Below are positions 34,288 through 44,586 of a stretch of DNA of 64,000 nt, piece by piece. A program made the position numbers and the translations under genes. Position 1 is the first letter of the stretch, and every line of letters begins with the position of its first letter. A model generated the notes under the pieces. It had not been told where the DNA came from. It did no database searches and worked only from the letters and a program-made list of their open reading frames with translations. This DNA comes from Splendidivirga corallicola (lineage in GTDB: Bacteria; Bacteroidota; Bacteroidia; Cytophagales; Cyclobacteriaceae), in the NCBI GenBank assembly GCA_030442035.1, contig JAUJEA010000006.1:248001-312000 (forward strand). The letters are read 5' to 3'.

Positions 34288-35823
34288 CTATTGTCTCACT
34301 AATCCGGTAGGATCATTAGCCCCTCCAAAGTTGTAAGGTTCTAATTCGAATACTTCTAACTCTTCAGCAGGGACCGGCAAGTGACCGGGCGTTCCCATTT
34401 GAAGGCCACCAAGTGCATCCAAATTATCAAATGCAACTCTATCACCAATTCTTCTTCTATCAAAAAAGTGACCGGCAGGTCCGGTGTTGAGTGTTTCAAT
34501 GAATCGCTCATACAAGATAGCCTCAAGGATCTCAGCCCCGGAAGTAGCGACGGCGGGCAAGTTTCCTCTGGTAACCCTAGTTCCGGCATTCACAACAGCA
34601 GCAGCATCGGCTTCTCTTCCAAGTCTGTAAAGCGCTTCAGCTCTTAGCAACTCATTGTCTGTAGTTGTAAAAGCGGGCATAGGTCCGGCAGAAACACCAT
34701 CTCCCATGTATTCGGGCTCACTGAGGTTACGGCTGTGTTTATAATGAGAGAAATGCCACAAACCTCTTTCAGGTCTGAAGTTTTGCGTTTCGACAAAAGT
34801 AAAATCTGAAGCCAATCTGGAGTCCGCAGAAGTAGCCGTAGGATTTGCTAATCCATTACCATCCTGAGGGAAACGAGACGGTTGGCTTGGATCCAAAGCA
34901 CTAACCAAGCGTTGATCCAATCTCGCCCATGAGCCAGTGGGACCACCATTTCCTATATGTGAATATCTCCAGTAACCGAACCAATTAGTTCCATCAGCTA
35001 AAGGTGCAAAATCAGCAGTGATACCATTTTCGGCAAAGCTTAACACTTTAGCCCAATCAGCGGCATCATTCTCTGCAGCAGTTCTAGCGCTCTGAGCTAA
35101 AAATCTGGCTGCATAAGAATTGGCTAAAGCGGCCAATTGCGTATTGGTCATAGACAGTCCACTAATGAAAGAAGGATCCATCGTGAATGTGTTTGCATTT
35201 GCCAAACTTGCGGCCTGTTCCAAATCTGATACAGCACCAGCAATCATTTCCTGATAAGTGGTGAAGTCCAATTGCTGTGAAAGGTCTGTATTCTCATCGG
35301 TCAGGTAGGCCTGATCAAAAAGTAATCCAAGATATCCTCTTGCTATTCCTCTAAGAAAAAACGCAGACGTTTCCAACATTTTATCCTGACTCGCATCACC
35401 TAATGTTAATCCGTCATTCAAAGACTTGATCACATTATTTGCTGTAAATTGAGCTGATAGATTTCTGAACCATGGGAACCTCACAACATCTTTGTAATCT
35501 GTTGTTTCAGCAGAGCTATTGTTATATGGATCTCTTGGTTCTTCGGACATACGTCTCATACCAAAGTTACCCCAAGAGCAGGACACTGCATCAGAGGCTA
35601 CACCAAGCGTTAAGCCCGGACGAGATTGGTGGTTGGCTTGCCACCAAGTAACAAATCCTCCGGCAAGGAAGCCTGGTAAATCGTTACCTGTTGCCAGTAC
35701 TTGTTGGGTGTCGGGGTTATTGAGGTTTTGCGTATCCAAATCCTCACAACCGGTCACCACTGATATCACCAGGGCCAACACCAATATATTTATTTTATAA
35801 AGAATATTTTTCATCTTCATCAT
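34288..35823 (-). CDS. SusD/RagB-family substrate-binding lipoprotein
   Basis: The 511-residue lipoprotein (signal ALVISVVTGCEDLD, Cys ~26) caps its TonB-dependent partner at the cell surface and captures ligand. Family signs are an early NLNNPDTQQVLATGNDLPGF segment, Trp/Arg-rich helical TPR-like parts, LLRAEALYRLGREADAAAVV and the C-terminal ILEAILYERFIETLNTGPAGHF region cut here into ERFIETL and FFDRRRIGDR. It follows the susC-like gene by 10 bp. Substrate cannot be predicted; no glycoside hydrolase gene accompanies the pair. Confidence 0.9.
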   Translation of the reverse strand: MMKMKNILYKINILVLALVISVVTGCEDLDTQNLNNPDTQQVLATGNDLPGFLAGGFVTWWQANHQSRPGLTLGVASDAVSCSWGNFGMRRMSEEPRDPYNNSSAETTDYKDVVRFPWFRNLSAQFTANNVIKSLNDGLTLGDASQDKMLETSAFFLRGIARGYLGLLFDQAYLTDENTDLSQQLDFTTYQEMIAGAVSDLEQAASLANANTFTMDPSFISGLSMTNTQLAALANSYAARFLAQSARTAAENDAADWAKVLSFAENGITADFAPLADGTNWFGYWRYSHIGNGGPTGSWARLDQRLVSALDPSQPSRFPQDGNGLANPTATSADSRLASDFTFVETQNFRPERGLWHFSHYKHSRNLSEPEYMGDGVSAGPMPAFTTTDNELLRAEALYRLGREADAAAVVNAGTRVTRGNLPAVATSGAEILEAILYERFIETLNTGPAGHFFDRRRIGDRVAFDNLDALGGLQMGTPGHLPVPAEELEVFELEPYNFGGANDPTGLVRQ

Positions 35824-35833
35824 GATTTAATTC

Positions 35834-38800
35834 TTAGAAAGTAATTTGAATGGAACCGGTGAATGTTTTCGTCTGAGGATAAACAAACGAATCAAAATAG
35901 AACAAATTAGGATCACCATTAGGTGTATTAGCGTCACTACCTACACCATCTTGAACGCGATCTGTCAACTGGTTCTCATCTCTAGGCACAGAAGTAATAT
36001 CAGGATGGAAACCTGAGTAATCAGTTACTGTAAACAAATTACGTCCGACAAATCCTAATCTTATTCCTTGTATAGCATTGCCAAAAATCTTAGAAAGTTG
36101 TTCTTTCTTGAATTCATAAGATACGCCAAGCTCACGAAGCATGAAGAAAGTTCCATCTTCAACAAACGCATTGTTGGGTACATTCACATTATAAAGATTG
36201 TTCCAGAAATTAGTGGCAATTGGATATTTACCAACATCTTCATGAATCAAATCTCTGAATAACCACTGTCTTGTTTGGTTATAGATATCACCACCTTTTT
36301 TCCAATCAAACAGTGCATACAATGAGATGTTTTTCCAGGAGAAATTATTAGCAAATCCCATTCTGAAATCAGGATTGATATCTCCGATGATATCAACCAC
36401 AGGGTTACCAGCGGCATCTACCAATTTAACAGGAGCTTCACTTGTAGTTCCTATTTCATCATTTCTTACTACAAAACCTACAGCATTGATCGTATACTCA
36501 CTAGGATCAAGTTCCATAGCCCTGATCTGATCAAGGTTTGTAGCAAAAACCTGACCTCTCATAGCACCAAATGAAACACCTTCTTCGATTCTGAATATGG
36601 TAGACTGTTGGTTACCTGGTCCTGTATTGTATGCAGGTACATCAAGTTGTGTGATTTCCTGGGTTGTTCTGTCCCAGTTAATTAATAAATTCCATTTGAA
36701 ATCGCCTTGATCAAGAATAGTAGTGTTCAAAGAAAGCTCAAAGGTATTTGCCTCAATTGTACCGGCATTTCTCCACTGTGCACTAAATCCTGCAGCACCT
36801 GATAGCGGCACCCTCAAAACCTGATCTTCCGTTTTTGTTTTAGCATAGTTGAACTCAAGATCAAATCTGTTCAAGAAAAATGCATTTAATCCAAGTTCTA
36901 ATTCACCAGATCTGGCAGGTGTCAGGAATGTATTACCCAAAGTACCAGGAGAGAATGATCCGTTTTGCAATGTAAACGTTTCAAATCTCTGCTCAAATGT
37001 AGGTCGAATACCTGCAGTACCATAAGAAGCTCTTACTTTCAATTCCTGGAAGCCAGGGATATCAAAATCTTCAGTAAGCCTGTAGGCACCGCTTGCTCTG
37101 AAATAAGTTGCCCATCTTTCATCAGGTCCAAATAGTGAGGAACCTTCTCTTCTTATCAAACCACTAAAGATATATTTCTTCTGATAGTCTATATCTGCAA
37201 TGGCAAAGAAACTATTAGCAATAATTTCCTCTGCATGTGACTGCAATCTGAAGTTTTGTGTTATGTTATCAAGTGATCTGATACCAGAAACTGCCAAATC
37301 GTCTCCTCGAGCTGAGTTAAAATCGATTGTCAAATCTTCATACAAATAACTTAATCTGATGGCAGAATTGAATTCACCAAATGATTTTTGCACAATGGCG
37401 TTTACCCGGCCAATAAATGAATTGTTAATTCGGGTACTTCTTTCTAATCCTCCTCCGGGGCCATTGGCCTGATTGGTTGGATCAAATTGAACACCAGCTC
37501 TCAAGTCATCTGATAAGAAACCTTTTCTGATAAATTCTTCAAACTTGTTAGTTGATCTGTCAAGGGCAGCCGAAGCGTTGAAAGATAACCAATCAGTGGC
37601 ATCGTAGTTAACTTTAAAATTGGTTATCAACCTTGTTCTGTCAACAGTGGTTTCTCTGTTATGTAATGTGTACAATGGGTTTCGTATTGTACTTCCCAAG
37701 GAATCTATATCCCAATCATAAAGAGAACCATCTTCTTCATTAGGAGTGGACAGGTCATAAAATGGAGGGAAGAATACAATGTTGTTAATCAAAGCAGTTG
37801 TTCCATTGGCAGGAAGTCTGTCCTGAGTAGAAGTGGAGTACATGGAGCTCACTTGTACATCAACTTTATCTGAAAGTCTATGGTCAACATTTAATCTGAA
37901 AGAGTTTCTTTCATAACCATCAACACCATCTATCACACCAGTCTGATCAAATCTCTGGCCTGATAAAAGGAAGTTTGTTGTTTTAGATCTTCCAGATACT
38001 GCTACGTAGTGAGAACCAAAATAGCCGTCTCTAAAAAGAAGATCCTGATAATCCTGGAAATTAGGCCATGGATTGTCCGCCAATTGATCATCATCAATAA
38101 CTCTGGAACCAGAGCCATCAAACACAAAATTTCCACTACCATCTACCTGGTAATGGTGTGTTGTAGCAGTAGGGAATCTGTCAGTAGCTAATTGAGATAC
38201 GCCATATTCTCCTCTATATATAACTCTGGTCTTTCCTTCATCGATCCCGGCACCTCTTTTGGTGAAAATCTGAACTACTCCATTTGCAGCCTGAGAACCA
38301 TATAATGAAGCTCCTGCAGAGCCTTTAAGTACTTCGATTCTCTCAATATCTTCAGGGTTTATGTCCGACAGCGTAGTACCATTTAAGAATACACCATCCA
38401 CAATTACTAACGGGTTTTGACCTGCAGTTAAGGAGTTCGCTGCTCTTGCCTGGAAGGCAACTCCAGAACCTGGTTGGCCTCCTCCGGAAACAACTCTCAA
38501 TCCAGCAATTTTACCTTGAAGGCCAGCTCCCAAATTTGGAGCAGGTACTTCTTTAATGAGTTTTTCATCAATCTTACCAACGGAAAAACTAACTGTTTTC
38601 TGCGATTGTCCTACCGCAGAACCTGTCACAACGATTTCTTCCAATCTGGTGACATCAGGAACTAGTTCAACATTGATTACCGATTGAGAATTAACAGCAA
38701 TTTCCTGGGTTAAAAAGCCGATGTAAGAGAAGAGTAGTGTCGCATCGCCTGAGGGAACGTTTATTTTATAGTTCCCATCGATGTCAGTGGTTACTCCAGT

Positions 38801-38953
38801 TGTAGTACCTTGAATCAGCACATTAACTCCCGGAATACCGGATCCATCCTCCGACGAAGTTACTGTACCAGTAACCGATCGGGTCTGTGCCAATAGTGCG
38901 GAAAATGGCATAGCCATAAACACTAGCAGCAACACTAGTAGTGTTTTTTTCAT
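35834..38953 (-). CDS. SusC/RagA-family TonB-linked outer-membrane transporter
   Basis: The 1039-residue protein has a signal peptide (LLVLLLVFMAMPFSALLAQ) and a carboxypeptidase-D regulatory-like domain at ~24-105 (VTGTVTSSEDGSGIPGVNV, LLFSYIGFLTQEI). A TonB-plug follows at ~110-230 (LEEIVVTGSAVGQSQKTVSF, NPLVIVDGVFLNG, IERIEVLKGSAGASLYG, QAANGVVQIFTKRG). The rest is a 22-strand-type beta-barrel ending in KTFTGSIQITF with the terminal Phe. It imports a ligand captured by the SusD partner using TonB energy. Upstream at 39037-39067 lies a promoter-like block that is also found, duplicated, at 44.55 kb. Confidence 0.95.
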   Translation of the reverse strand: MKKTLLVLLLVFMAMPFSALLAQTRSVTGTVTSSEDGSGIPGVNVLIQGTTTGVTTDIDGNYKINVPSGDATLLFSYIGFLTQEIAVNSQSVINVELVPDVTRLEEIVVTGSAVGQSQKTVSFSVGKIDEKLIKEVPAPNLGAGLQGKIAGLRVVSGGGQPGSGVAFQARAANSLTAGQNPLVIVDGVFLNGTTLSDINPEDIERIEVLKGSAGASLYGSQAANGVVQIFTKRGAGIDEGKTRVIYRGEYGVSQLATDRFPTATTHHYQVDGSGNFVFDGSGSRVIDDDQLADNPWPNFQDYQDLLFRDGYFGSHYVAVSGRSKTTNFLLSGQRFDQTGVIDGVDGYERNSFRLNVDHRLSDKVDVQVSSMYSTSTQDRLPANGTTALINNIVFFPPFYDLSTPNEEDGSLYDWDIDSLGSTIRNPLYTLHNRETTVDRTRLITNFKVNYDATDWLSFNASAALDRSTNKFEEFIRKGFLSDDLRAGVQFDPTNQANGPGGGLERSTRINNSFIGRVNAIVQKSFGEFNSAIRLSYLYEDLTIDFNSARGDDLAVSGIRSLDNITQNFRLQSHAEEIIANSFFAIADIDYQKKYIFSGLIRREGSSLFGPDERWATYFRASGAYRLTEDFDIPGFQELKVRASYGTAGIRPTFEQRFETFTLQNGSFSPGTLGNTFLTPARSGELELGLNAFFLNRFDLEFNYAKTKTEDQVLRVPLSGAAGFSAQWRNAGTIEANTFELSLNTTILDQGDFKWNLLINWDRTTQEITQLDVPAYNTGPGNQQSTIFRIEEGVSFGAMRGQVFATNLDQIRAMELDPSEYTINAVGFVVRNDEIGTTSEAPVKLVDAAGNPVVDIIGDINPDFRMGFANNFSWKNISLYALFDWKKGGDIYNQTRQWLFRDLIHEDVGKYPIATNFWNNLYNVNVPNNAFVEDGTFFMLRELGVSYEFKKEQLSKIFGNAIQGIRLGFVGRNLFTVTDYSGFHPDITSVPRDENQLTDRVQDGVGSDANTPNGDPNLFYFDSFVYPQTKTFTGSIQITF

Positions 38954-39036
38954 ATTATACTTGGTTTTAGGTTTAACAAAAGAGCTGTACTTTCACGTCA
39001 AACACCGCTAAAAAATTACTCGTTCAGTGTGAGAGA

Positions 39037-39067
39037 AGTGTATACATATAGCCCTATGGTTACCAAA
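39037..39067 (-). promoter_or_regulatory. Candidate promoter of susC/susD/CRTAC1 unit
   Basis: On the minus strand TTTG (39064-39067) and TATACACT (39037-39044) are 19 bp apart, the Bacteroidota spacing between -33 and -7 boxes. The -7 half is weak. The spacer contains ACCATAGGGCTATAT, conserved in the duplicate at 44555-44586, where TTTG and TATCACCT are 20 bp apart. Conservation through the decay of the duplicate's coding part supports function or recent duplication. Confidence 0.5.
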
Positions 39068-39769
39068 TTTACAGGGATTATGTTTTGCAAAAAATCACCT
39101 ATAATGGGGTAGTATATTGGATTTTAGAATGGATTAATCAAAAAAATACCTGCCAAACTTTTCAACTATTCGTCATTTATTATAAATAAATATTGGAATA
39201 GTGCAGTTTGTATATAATGATTTAAATTTTTAAAAGCCAATATGATCGGTATTAAATCACCCAAATTGGATTAAAAAATTGCTTCCTTATGAAAAACACC
39301 AATACTATTTTAGCATTTTTTTATATTATTATGACATTAATAATATTACGGAAATCGAACAATTCAAATACTTAATGCTTTACAAAAAAATCATAATCAA
39401 TTGAAAATCAACAAGAATAAAATAATTACGATAAATCTGTTTAAACATTAAACCTCACAATGTCATTTGTGTTAAAATAATGTAGGTTTTTAAGCCCCAA
39501 AATGCGGCATCACGAAATTATATTGATAATAACAAAAACGTGAGAATACATCTGACGATGCAGCTTTCGCGAAAATCAACCTATTTAGGTTATAACCTTA
39601 CACCATAAACTGCGTAACCCATTGTTCAAATCATCTTTGTTTTTACATAGGTATTTGAACTAATTATATGCATAAATCTATTGCTATCCTTCTATCGATA
39701 AACGGGTGGTGACCATCGTGTTTTAACCTTGCCGAGAGAAATTTACTTTCGTTAATTTTTTAAATTTTC

Positions 39770-39801
39770 AAGAACCGCCCCAAAACTCCGGGACGGTTCT
39801 T
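39770..39801 (-). terminator. Terminator after second susD-like gene
   Basis: AAGAACCG (39770-39777) pairs with CGGTTCTT (39794-39801), extended by CCC/GGG inside, followed by an A/T-rich run on the minus strand, 16 bp after the susD stop. Confidence 0.75.
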
Positions 39802-39816
39802 CTCAAGTCTTACTGA

Positions 39817-41214
39817 CTAAAAGAATGGAACTACATTCGCATCAGTTCTATTGGCTACCAAAACCGCATTCATATTGTGGGTAATTGTAACTTCATTTGT
39901 ACCTGCATCAAATGTAAATGCATCCATATCGGTCGGCACAAAGGAAGGCACGAAAGCCTGTAAATCCGAATCAGTAACATTGCTATTAGTCAACATTTCA
40001 TTTTCAGAAATTGGAATTCTTATACCAAGGTCTACAAATCTTCTACCCTCAGCAATGAATATTTCCTGTCTCATCAGATAAAGTAATTCCAATGCGCCGG
40101 TAACAGTGGTTAGTGCCGTTACATCACCGGAGACAACAGATGTACCGGAAATTGTAAACACAGGAATTTCACCTGATTGCCTATCAAGCACCAAGTCGGC
40201 TTTAAATGCATCAGCAGCACTTGCCCTAACTGTTACGCTGGTACCAGTAGGCCTTTCATTTCTGTTTTCCACTGCATCGTCTAACATGGCCATACCTCTG
40301 GCCGCCACAACATTCAAAAGTATATTCATCGTTGTTTGGGCTCCAGCCAGATCACCATCAGCCAATTGACCTTCCGCAATAATCAAATAAGCTTCTTCAA
40401 TTTTCTGTATGTAAACAGGACTCTCTTCATCTCCAACCACAAAATACTTAGGATCAAGAAAATCTAATCTTGGCAATGGCTGATAATCATCGAAATTTCC
40501 TCTTTGGAACAAACCATCAGCAAAATCATTATCAGGCAGGTTCGTACCATCAAACTCAACAGTCCTTGTAAAAGTAGGATCAAGTGCGATTGCCTCCTGA
40601 GCTTTGGTAACAGCGTTAGCCTGATCTCCTAATCTATGATAAGCTCTGGCCAATGCAAGTTTATAAGATGGATTATTACCATCAATAGCTTCAGCCGCCA
40701 GGAAATCACTTACTGCATTGTTCAAATTTTCAGTTGGTGACAAAGGTGCTCCTGCGCCCTCATCGGGCAAGGCCACAAAAAGCTCCCCGGCTAATAACTT
40801 AGCCCAGCCAACGTAAAACTGCAGTTGCGCTTCTTGTTCAGGCGTTGCCGTAGGATCTGCAGGAAAAACATCATTCAGGCCTATTTTTCCAGATTCCCGA
40901 AGATCAGCAATCCTGAAAGCAATGGTATTCACATCTGCGTCCTGAAAAGTAATATTCAGTCTATCAAACTGTTGATTGAAAAATGTTTGGACATTGACAT
41001 AGTTATCACTGCCTAGTTCCGTTAATTCCAGTACCTGATTATAAACAATGGCCATTTGACGTTCTTGTCCAACGATCCACGAATTAACAGAACCTGGAGA
41101 GCCAATGACATTTTCCAGTAACAAGTTGGGGTTATTTATATCTCTGGTTGGATCAATCTCCTCACATGAAAGGGCTAAGAAAATTGCCAGAATTATTAAT
41201 ATATTCTTTTTCAT
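39817..41214 (-). CDS. SusD-like lipoprotein with TPR
   Basis: The 465-residue lipoprotein has signal and lipobox FLALSCEEID (Cys ~17). The first half is a TPR-type helical scaffold (AQLQFYVGWAKLLAGELF, YKLALARAYHRLGDQANAVT); the C-terminal part has LELLYLMRQEIFIAEGRRFV and DLGIRIPISENEM, typical of SusD-like proteins. It is encoded 11 bp after a susC-like gene and should form the ligand-capturing lid of that transporter. It is shorter than and clearly different from the SusD encoded near 35 kb, so the two systems probably have different ligands. Confidence 0.85.
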   Translation of the reverse strand: MKKNILIILAIFLALSCEEIDPTRDINNPNLLLENVIGSPGSVNSWIVGQERQMAIVYNQVLELTELGSDNYVNVQTFFNQQFDRLNITFQDADVNTIAFRIADLRESGKIGLNDVFPADPTATPEQEAQLQFYVGWAKLLAGELFVALPDEGAGAPLSPTENLNNAVSDFLAAEAIDGNNPSYKLALARAYHRLGDQANAVTKAQEAIALDPTFTRTVEFDGTNLPDNDFADGLFQRGNFDDYQPLPRLDFLDPKYFVVGDEESPVYIQKIEEAYLIIAEGQLADGDLAGAQTTMNILLNVVAARGMAMLDDAVENRNERPTGTSVTVRASAADAFKADLVLDRQSGEIPVFTISGTSVVSGDVTALTTVTGALELLYLMRQEIFIAEGRRFVDLGIRIPISENEMLTNSNVTDSDLQAFVPSFVPTDMDAFTFDAGTNEVTITHNMNAVLVANRTDANVVPFF

Positions 41215-41225
41215 AACTTCAAAGT

Positions 41226-44096
41226 TTACAATCCGAGTCTTAGGGTGAAAATATACATTCTAGGGGCTGACACTGTACCAAACCCAAAGCCACCGGTAGT
41301 TACAGCGTTTTGTGTCCTGGTATTTGTACCTGGCAACAAGTTGTTAGAGCCAGAACCTGTGATTTCCGGATCAAATACAGAGGAATGAAAGTTAATTGGG
41401 TTTAAAGCAGTAAAAGCTATTGAGGCATTCCTTAAAATACCAATATTGCTTACCAATGATCTCAAATCATAACCCAACGTGATATTCCGGACTTTGAGAA
41501 AATCAGTGTCTTCAACCCAAACACCAGCCAGGTCAAAGAAACTAGCAGCTGCAGGGCTATTAGAAGCTTCAGGGATCCTATCATCTTGTAATCCTCTAAA
41601 GAATCTCAGCACCTCATCCGTATTTACAGCAGCTGCTCCATACTGATAATCACCTGAAACAAACAAGCTCAAATCCCTCCATGAGGCATTGATGCCTAAG
41701 CTACCAAATGCATCCGGGGTTGGTTTTCCCAGAACAGCATTTTCTTCTACGCTGGCTATTGAACCATCTTCAGCGAATGTAGGTTGCGATCCCCTGAAAT
41801 ATCCTACAGGTAATCCTTCTTTAATAAATGATCCCAAAAAGGTAAATCCTCCTACACTGAATTCTGGTGCACCGCCGCCACTTACGACAACATTTTCCTG
41901 CTTGTTCCAGGACAGATTTGCACTCAATTTTAAATCATTGTTATCTATAATATTGACTCGTGTGTAAATTTCCCAGCCTTTATTTTCAATCTCACCTAAG
42001 TTACGAACCTGATTTTCCGAGCCAAATGAGGGTGCAAAGGGAGCTGAGAACAAAGCATTCTTGGTTGTTGAAGTGTAGTAAGTTACTTCCAGGTTGATTC
42101 TATCACTCAAAAGCCCTAAATCAACTCCACCTTCAATGGTAGTTAGTTCTTCCGGCGCAAGCACCGATGAACCAACCTGACCCGGTTGAAATGCTAGTTG
42201 GCCATTGAAGGCATTGGCGTTCAATTGAGCATCCCTGGTATATGGAGGTGGAAAGTTACCAGCTCTACCGAAGCTACCTCTTACTTTCAAATTGCTAATG
42301 ATGTTTGAACTATTTAGAAAATCCTCCTCGCTTATATTATACGATATTCCCGCCTTGGGATAAAACTTGCTACTTGCATCATCTCCGAACGCAGTATTGA
42401 AATCATTCCGGAATCCTATGTCCAAAAATACTTTATCCTTCCACCCAATATTTTCAGATACAAAATAACCATAGTTCACCACACTGGACTGAAAGTCCTC
42501 GACAGACTGATCTGCGGATATGTTAATGGTAGTGGATGTTTCAGCCTGATTTGTGGTAATCACCTCTTGCTGATCATCAACATTTCTAAAAAACTGAGCT
42601 CCGGCAACGGTATTGAAAGTAAAATCTCCCACCTTGGCAGTCCAATTTGCAGAAATGGTACCTGTTGTAGATAAAAAGCTTCTATCGACCCTTTCAATGC
42701 TACCCTCTGTGGTAGTTCCTGGCGCCACCGACAATTGTGCTACTAGATACTCATTTGTCTGGATCTCCTGGGCACGACTATTTCTGAAGTCCAGACCAAT
42801 AATAGCATTAATTGAAAGTCCCTCAATTACATCGTATGAAAATTTATGTGAATTGGTAAACCTCCTTATCTGAGTTGTAATATCCGAAAGACTGGCAACA
42901 TCTCTGATCAGTTTACTTACGATATCTTTATCTTCAGCCGTCCAATCGGAGGGTTTGTTGGTTGATAAACCTAATTGGCCTGCAGGTAGACCCTGGTCAA
43001 TCCCAAATGTCCGGTCGAATGAACTGTTGGCATTTGGCAATCTTGTATAATTGTTACTGATATAGGAGAAGGATCCCTGATAGTTCAATTTTTTAGAAAT
43101 TGTAGCATTGTATCCGCCACCTATGGTATACCTCCGTTCTTCCTGACCAAACTGGAAAGAATTATCATCTCTGTATTTTGCAAAGAAGTTATAGGTAATG
43201 GCATCGTTTCCTCCACTAATATTAAGTGCCTGACTATTTAAAAATCCGGTTCTGAATCCAAGTTCTTTTACTTCATCAAACACAAAATAGTCTCCGGTTC
43301 CATTGATAGCTCCCAGTTGTGCCTCATAGGAAATTCTTGTTCTACCAGCTTCTCCTTTTTTGGTTGTGATCAACAAAACTCCGTTTGCCGCATCAGATCC
43401 ATACAACGTGGTAGCCGCTCCACCTTTAAGGAAAGTGATATCATCAATTTGATCCACCGGTATATCCGCCAAAGAGGAACTTTGTGCTCCACCTGTAGCT
43501 ACATTCAATCCGCCTTGGGTATTCAGGTTATCCACCCTTACACCATCAACATATACCACAGGCTGCTGACCTGTTAATGCAGAATTAATACCTCTTCCGC
43601 GAATCACACCTGTGGTGCCTGGCGCACCTGAACTTTGAAGAATTTGTGTGTTGGGTAACTTGCTTTGCAATAACTGATCAATCCGTACAATGGGCGTATA
43701 TTTCAGATCGTCAGAGTTGACTGTATTAACAGTTGTGGTAAGTTTGCTACGATCAACTGCCCCGCCCAAACCGGTAATTACCACTTCAGTGAGTTGTTGC
43801 ACATCCGGCCTCATCGTGACATTGATAATAGATCTGTTACCGATCTCGACTTCCTGGGCGGTTAACCCTATATAGGAAAAGATCAATATGCCACCCTCAG
43901 AGGGAACAGATAATTTCCAATTACCTTCAATATCAGATGTTACTCCGACGGATGTTCCTTTTAAAACAATATTTACTCCTGGTATTGATTCGCCGCTCTC
44001 ATCGGTAATTTGCCCCGAGACGGTCCGTTCTTGTGCTATTGATTCGGCTGTGAACCCAAATAATAGCATCAAACAAATAAGTAGAATCTTATTCAT
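41226..44096 (-). CDS. SusC/RagA-family TonB-linked outer-membrane transporter
   Basis: The 956-residue protein has a signal peptide (ICLMLLFGFTAESIAQ), a carboxypeptidase-like domain (VSGQITDESGESIPGVNIVL, FSYIGLTAQEVEI) and a TonB-plug (LTEVVITGLGGAVDRSKLT, QQPVVYVDGVRVDNLN, DITFLKGGAATTLYGSDAAN, GVLLITTKKG). A beta-barrel ends in APRMYIFTLRLGL. Plug motif wording differs from the other SusC, so it is not a recent duplicate of it. It pairs with the SusD-like gene 11 bp downstream. Its own upstream 177 bp hold a small hairpin (CTAATTCC/GGAATTAG at 44175-44198) before the relic sequence. Confidence 0.95.
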   Translation of the reverse strand: MNKILLICLMLLFGFTAESIAQERTVSGQITDESGESIPGVNIVLKGTSVGVTSDIEGNWKLSVPSEGGILIFSYIGLTAQEVEIGNRSIINVTMRPDVQQLTEVVITGLGGAVDRSKLTTTVNTVNSDDLKYTPIVRIDQLLQSKLPNTQILQSSGAPGTTGVIRGRGINSALTGQQPVVYVDGVRVDNLNTQGGLNVATGGAQSSSLADIPVDQIDDITFLKGGAATTLYGSDAANGVLLITTKKGEAGRTRISYEAQLGAINGTGDYFVFDEVKELGFRTGFLNSQALNISGGNDAITYNFFAKYRDDNSFQFGQEERRYTIGGGYNATISKKLNYQGSFSYISNNYTRLPNANSSFDRTFGIDQGLPAGQLGLSTNKPSDWTAEDKDIVSKLIRDVASLSDITTQIRRFTNSHKFSYDVIEGLSINAIIGLDFRNSRAQEIQTNEYLVAQLSVAPGTTTEGSIERVDRSFLSTTGTISANWTAKVGDFTFNTVAGAQFFRNVDDQQEVITTNQAETSTTINISADQSVEDFQSSVVNYGYFVSENIGWKDKVFLDIGFRNDFNTAFGDDASSKFYPKAGISYNISEEDFLNSSNIISNLKVRGSFGRAGNFPPPYTRDAQLNANAFNGQLAFQPGQVGSSVLAPEELTTIEGGVDLGLLSDRINLEVTYYTSTTKNALFSAPFAPSFGSENQVRNLGEIENKGWEIYTRVNIIDNNDLKLSANLSWNKQENVVVSGGGAPEFSVGGFTFLGSFIKEGLPVGYFRGSQPTFAEDGSIASVEENAVLGKPTPDAFGSLGINASWRDLSLFVSGDYQYGAAAVNTDEVLRFFRGLQDDRIPEASNSPAAASFFDLAGVWVEDTDFLKVRNITLGYDLRSLVSNIGILRNASIAFTALNPINFHSSVFDPEITGSGSNNLLPGTNTRTQNAVTTGGFGFGTVSAPRMYIFTLRLGL

Positions 44097-44404
44097 ATTG
44101 GTTTTAATTATTAGTAGTGAAATAAATTAAGGTAAGAACATTGCCAACCACTAATTGGTCCACAATGATTTCTTCTAATTCCAGTTACCCGGAATTAGCT
44201 AAACATTGATTGTCGCTTGATAGTTAACTGCAATTTCCTTTGGTTAAAAGGTCTATATAACGAAACAGCAGTGTTATATCACTTTATGGAATTTTAAATT
44301 CCAGCTGATATTATTAATTGCTTCCGGGATTGCGCTTTCAGCATTATGATATCCGGAATATTGACTTTGTCTTCTGCCTAGATGTCGTGCCAGTAACTGT
44401 TTGA

Positions 44405-44472
44405 ATTTATGCCATGGATCCGAAAAGGCATAGCCACAAACACTAACAGGAACACCTGCAGTGTTTCTCCAT
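44405..44472 (-). pseudogene. Relic of a susC-like 5' end
   Basis: From ATG 44472 the minus strand aligns with the signal-peptide codons of the susC gene at 38953 (shared GTTAGTGTTTGTGGCTATGCC versus GCTAGTGTTTATGGCTATGCC, each trimmed here to its matching core). A one-base deletion after the start codon shifts the frame, and a stop follows at once. Homology to the intact gene ends near 44405. The matching upstream sequence (44473 to ~44880) is retained, so this is the truncated start of a duplicated transporter gene. Confidence 0.75.
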
Positions 44473-44554
44473 ATTATACTTGGTTTTAAGTTCAACAAAA
44501 GAGCCTTAATTCATATCAATCGTGACAAAAAGGTTATTATAGTTGTCATGAAAG

Positions 44555-44586
44555 AGGTGATATTATATAGCCCTATGGTGGTCAAA
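44555..44586 (-). promoter_or_regulatory. Duplicate of the susC promoter block
   Basis: The block TATAGCCCTATGG (from 44566) and CAAATTTACAGGGATTA (44583-44599) repeats the element at 39047-39080. TTTG (44583-44586) and TATCACCT (44555-44562) are 20 bp apart on the minus strand. It now stands upstream of a relic and, further down, of the second susC gene (start 44096), which it could still drive. Confidence 0.45.

Larger units (their letters stand above)
38954..39816. other. Long upstream region of the first susC-like gene
   Basis: These 863 bp have no gene. The right end holds the terminator of the second susD-like gene (39770-39801). The part next to susC (38954 to about 39400) is homologous to 44473 to about 44880, including the block TATAGCCCTATGG ... 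CAAATTTACAGGGATTA (39047-39080). The rest is AT-rich without clear structure. Confidence 0.65.

Noticed and set aside
44274-44498. 74-codon minus-strand ORF as a gene
   Set aside because: Its 5' part overlaps the frameshifted susC relic and the rest has no recognisable signal; not a supported protein.
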